Shown piece after piece: positions 4,852-6,265 of a stretch of 6,265 bases of DNA (its first letter is position 1; every line of letters begins with the position of its first letter). The translations under genes and the position numbers were made by a program. The notes beneath the pieces are model-generated. The model saw only the letters and a list, made by a program, of their open reading frames with translations. It made no database searches and had not been told where the DNA came from. Source of the DNA: Candidatus Eiseniibacteriota bacterium (GTDB lineage Bacteria > Eisenbacteria > RBG-16-71-46 > CAIMUX01 > WJJG01); assembly GCA_016867695.1 (NCBI GenBank), contig VGIY01000157.1, positions 1 through 6,265 of the forward strand, read 5' to 3'.

Positions 4852-6265
4852 ATGGACTCCGCGCTCCGGCAGAAGGCGGCCGGCGCGCTCCTGCTCATCC
4901 TCCTGGCGGCGGCGGTGTTCCTGCCCTATCTGGATCGCCTGCCCTGGGCGCACGAGGAGCCGCGGCGGGCGATCGTCGCCCAGGAGATGATCCTGACCGG
5001 GCAGCACGTTCAGCCGACGGTCTGCCAGCGGCCCTACTCCAAGAAGCCTCCCTTGCACAACTGGGCCATCGCGCTGGCCGCGGGCCGGGACGGGGTAGTC
5101 CGCCCCGGCGAGGCGCGCGCCGTCTCGCTGGCCGCATTCCTGCTCCTCGGCGGGGCGGTCTACCTGCTCGTGCGCCGCGAGATGCCCGGCGCCGCCCCCG
5201 CGGCGCTGCTGGCGACGCTCACGAACTACCTCATGGCCGGCGAGTACTCCAGGCTGGCCGAGCCCGATATGCTCTTCGCCCTGCTCACCTTCCTCGCCTA
5301 CTTCATCTACATGCGCGACCCGGCGCGCCTGCCGGCGCTGGCGCTCTCGTCGCTCTGCTTGGGATCGGCCATCCTGGTGAAGGGCGTCGCGCCGCTCTTC
5401 TTCTATCCGGGCCTCATCCTCTACGCCGCGTTGCGGGCGCCGGATCGGCGGCGCCGGCTGCTCCGGCTCGCGCTTCACGCGGCGATGGCGCTGATCCCGC
5501 CGCTTCTCTGGGCGGCCGCGCTCGCCGGCGAGGGCCGCCTGGAGCCGATGCTCGCCGTCGTCGCGGCCGAGGTGGCTGGCAAGGCGACCGGCAGCCTCGG
5601 CGCCCACGCCCGGCACCTCGCCGAGTTCCCGTTGCGCCTCTTCGCCGTGCTACTGCCCTGGCCGGCGCTGCTCATCGCCGCCCGCCGCCCCGCGCCCGCC
5701 CGCGGCGCCCTCTACTGGACGAGCCTCTACGCCGCGGCGATCGCGTTCGCCCTCTTCCTGCTCGCCCCCGGTGCGCGGGAGCGCTATCTCCTGCCGGCCG
5801 TGCCCTACTTCGCCATCGTCACCGCCCACCACTTCGACGCCCGGCGCCTCGTCCCCCGCGCGGCGGCGGGGGCGTGGATCGCCGTGACGGCGCTGGCCGG
5901 GATCGCCGCCGGCGCGTTCCTCCTGGCGCGGGGGATCGTGCCGCAGGCGCTGATCCTCTTCGTCGCCGCAACGGCCGCGGCGGCGATCGCCCGGCGGCGA
6001 CTGCGCTGGCTGGAGCTCGGCCTGGTCACGGCCGGGGTTCTGCTTCTCGTCCACACACACGGCGTTCTCTTCTACCGCACGACCTACCGGCCGGCGACGC
6101 TCCCCGCCGCCCGGGCCCTGGCGGGCGAGATCCGCCCCAGGCTGCCCGTGCTCATCGAGCCGCGCGCGGGCCTCCTGGGCCTGGCGGTGGACCTGGAAGG
6201 GTTGATCGGCCGGCCGCTCCACGACCGGGACGCGTTCGACTTCGACGAGCACTACCTAATCACCG
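4852..6265 (+). CDS. ArnT-like GT-C glycosyltransferase, 3' end outside the window
   Basis: Integral membrane glycosyltransferase of the GT39/PMT_2, ArnT-like type; 471 complete codons are visible with no stop, and the gene continues to the right. It would move a sugar from a polyprenyl-phosphate donor to an acceptor such as lipid A on the outer face of the membrane. The first helix is near residues 9-27, followed by the first outer loop AHEEPRRAIVAQEM (33-46) and YSKKPPLHNW (62-71), the KPPL/W signature of the family. Further landmarks are AEPDM with Asp139, LVKG with Lys177, and RERYLLPAVPYF (309-320), equivalent to the conserved (K)RYLLP segment. A C-terminal soluble region starts after about residue 405. 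At the position of ArnT's catalytic Asp (DETRYA in E. coli) this protein has Glu (HEEPRRA, Glu35/Glu36), probably a subfamily trait. The start one base after the LAB_N stop has only a weak ribosome binding site, so coupling to LAB_N is likely. Confidence 0.88.
   Translation, partial: MDSALRQKAAGALLLILLAAAVFLPYLDRLPWAHEEPRRAIVAQEMILTGQHVQPTVCQRPYSKKPPLHNWAIALAAGRDGVVRPGEARAVSLAAFLLLGGAVYLLVRREMPGAAPAALLATLTNYLMAGEYSRLAEPDMLFALLTFLAYFIYMRDPARLPALALSSLCLGSAILVKGVAPLFFYPGLILYAALRAPDRRRRLLRLALHAAMALIPPLLWAAALAGEGRLEPMLAVVAAEVAGKATGSLGAHARHLAEFPLRLFAVLLPWPALLIAARRPAPARGALYWTSLYAAAIAFALFLLAPGARERYLLPAVPYFAIVTAHHFDARRLVPRAAAGAWIAVTALAGIAAGAFLLARGIVPQALILFVAATAAAAIARRRLRWLELGLVTAGVLLLVHTHGVLFYRTTYRPATLPAARALAGEIRPRLPVLIEPRAGLLGLAVDLEGLIGRPLHDRDAFDFDEHYLIT

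Noticed and set aside
4780..6252. Open frames on the - strand opposite the ArnT-like gene (4780-5616 and 5650-6252)
   Set aside because: Charged low-complexity products antisense to a continuous membrane-protein frame with GT39 motifs.

Overview
The window is a very GC-rich bacterial segment (roughly 70% GC by eye, strongly G/C-biased third codon positions). No tRNA, rRNA, CRISPR array or mobile element is visible. The gene content (polyprenyl-phosphate sugar transferase, LAB_N membrane protein, two GT-C membrane glycosyltransferases) suggests a Gram-negative-type bacterium with a modified envelope. The composition would fit lineages such as Acidobacteriota, Ca. Eisenbacteria or Myxococcota. 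That placement is a guess; no phylogenetic marker here settles it.

Layout. (1) Positions 2-403, + strand: the 3' end of an unrecognised gene whose product looks like a beta-strand-rich extracellular module. (2) 404-446: a short convergent gap with GC palindromes. (3) 447-2147, - strand: a complete GT-C membrane glycosyltransferase (GT39/PMT_2-like) with an odd Gly/Ala/Pro-rich insert. (4) 2148-2454: a 307-bp divergent intergenic region with a good sigma70-like promoter on the + strand, a weaker candidate on the - strand, and a long GC hairpin in the + leader. (5) 2455-6265, + strand: a soluble GT2 glycosyltransferase, glyceraldehyde-3-phosphate dehydrogenase (gap), a LAB_N small membrane protein, and an ArnT-like GT-C glycosyltransferase that runs off the right edge.

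How they may work together. The GT2 enzyme, the LAB_N protein and the ArnT-like transferase form a recognisable set. GT2 would load a sugar onto a polyprenyl phosphate on the cytoplasmic side. The LAB_N protein may help move or present the lipid-linked sugar. The GT-C enzyme would transfer the sugar to an acceptor (lipid A, glycan or protein) on the outer face. The divergent GT39 enzyme could draw on the same lipid-linked donor. The odd element is gap, which sits between GT2 and LAB_N. It has two tandem hairpins and a strong ribosome binding site in front, and a tandem repeat of about 42 bp that duplicates its last codons and stop behind. This looks like a gene placed or reshuffled inside a glycolipid-modification operon. 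I see no convincing new defence, mobile or RNA system. The findings concern gene arrangement, repeats and structured leaders.
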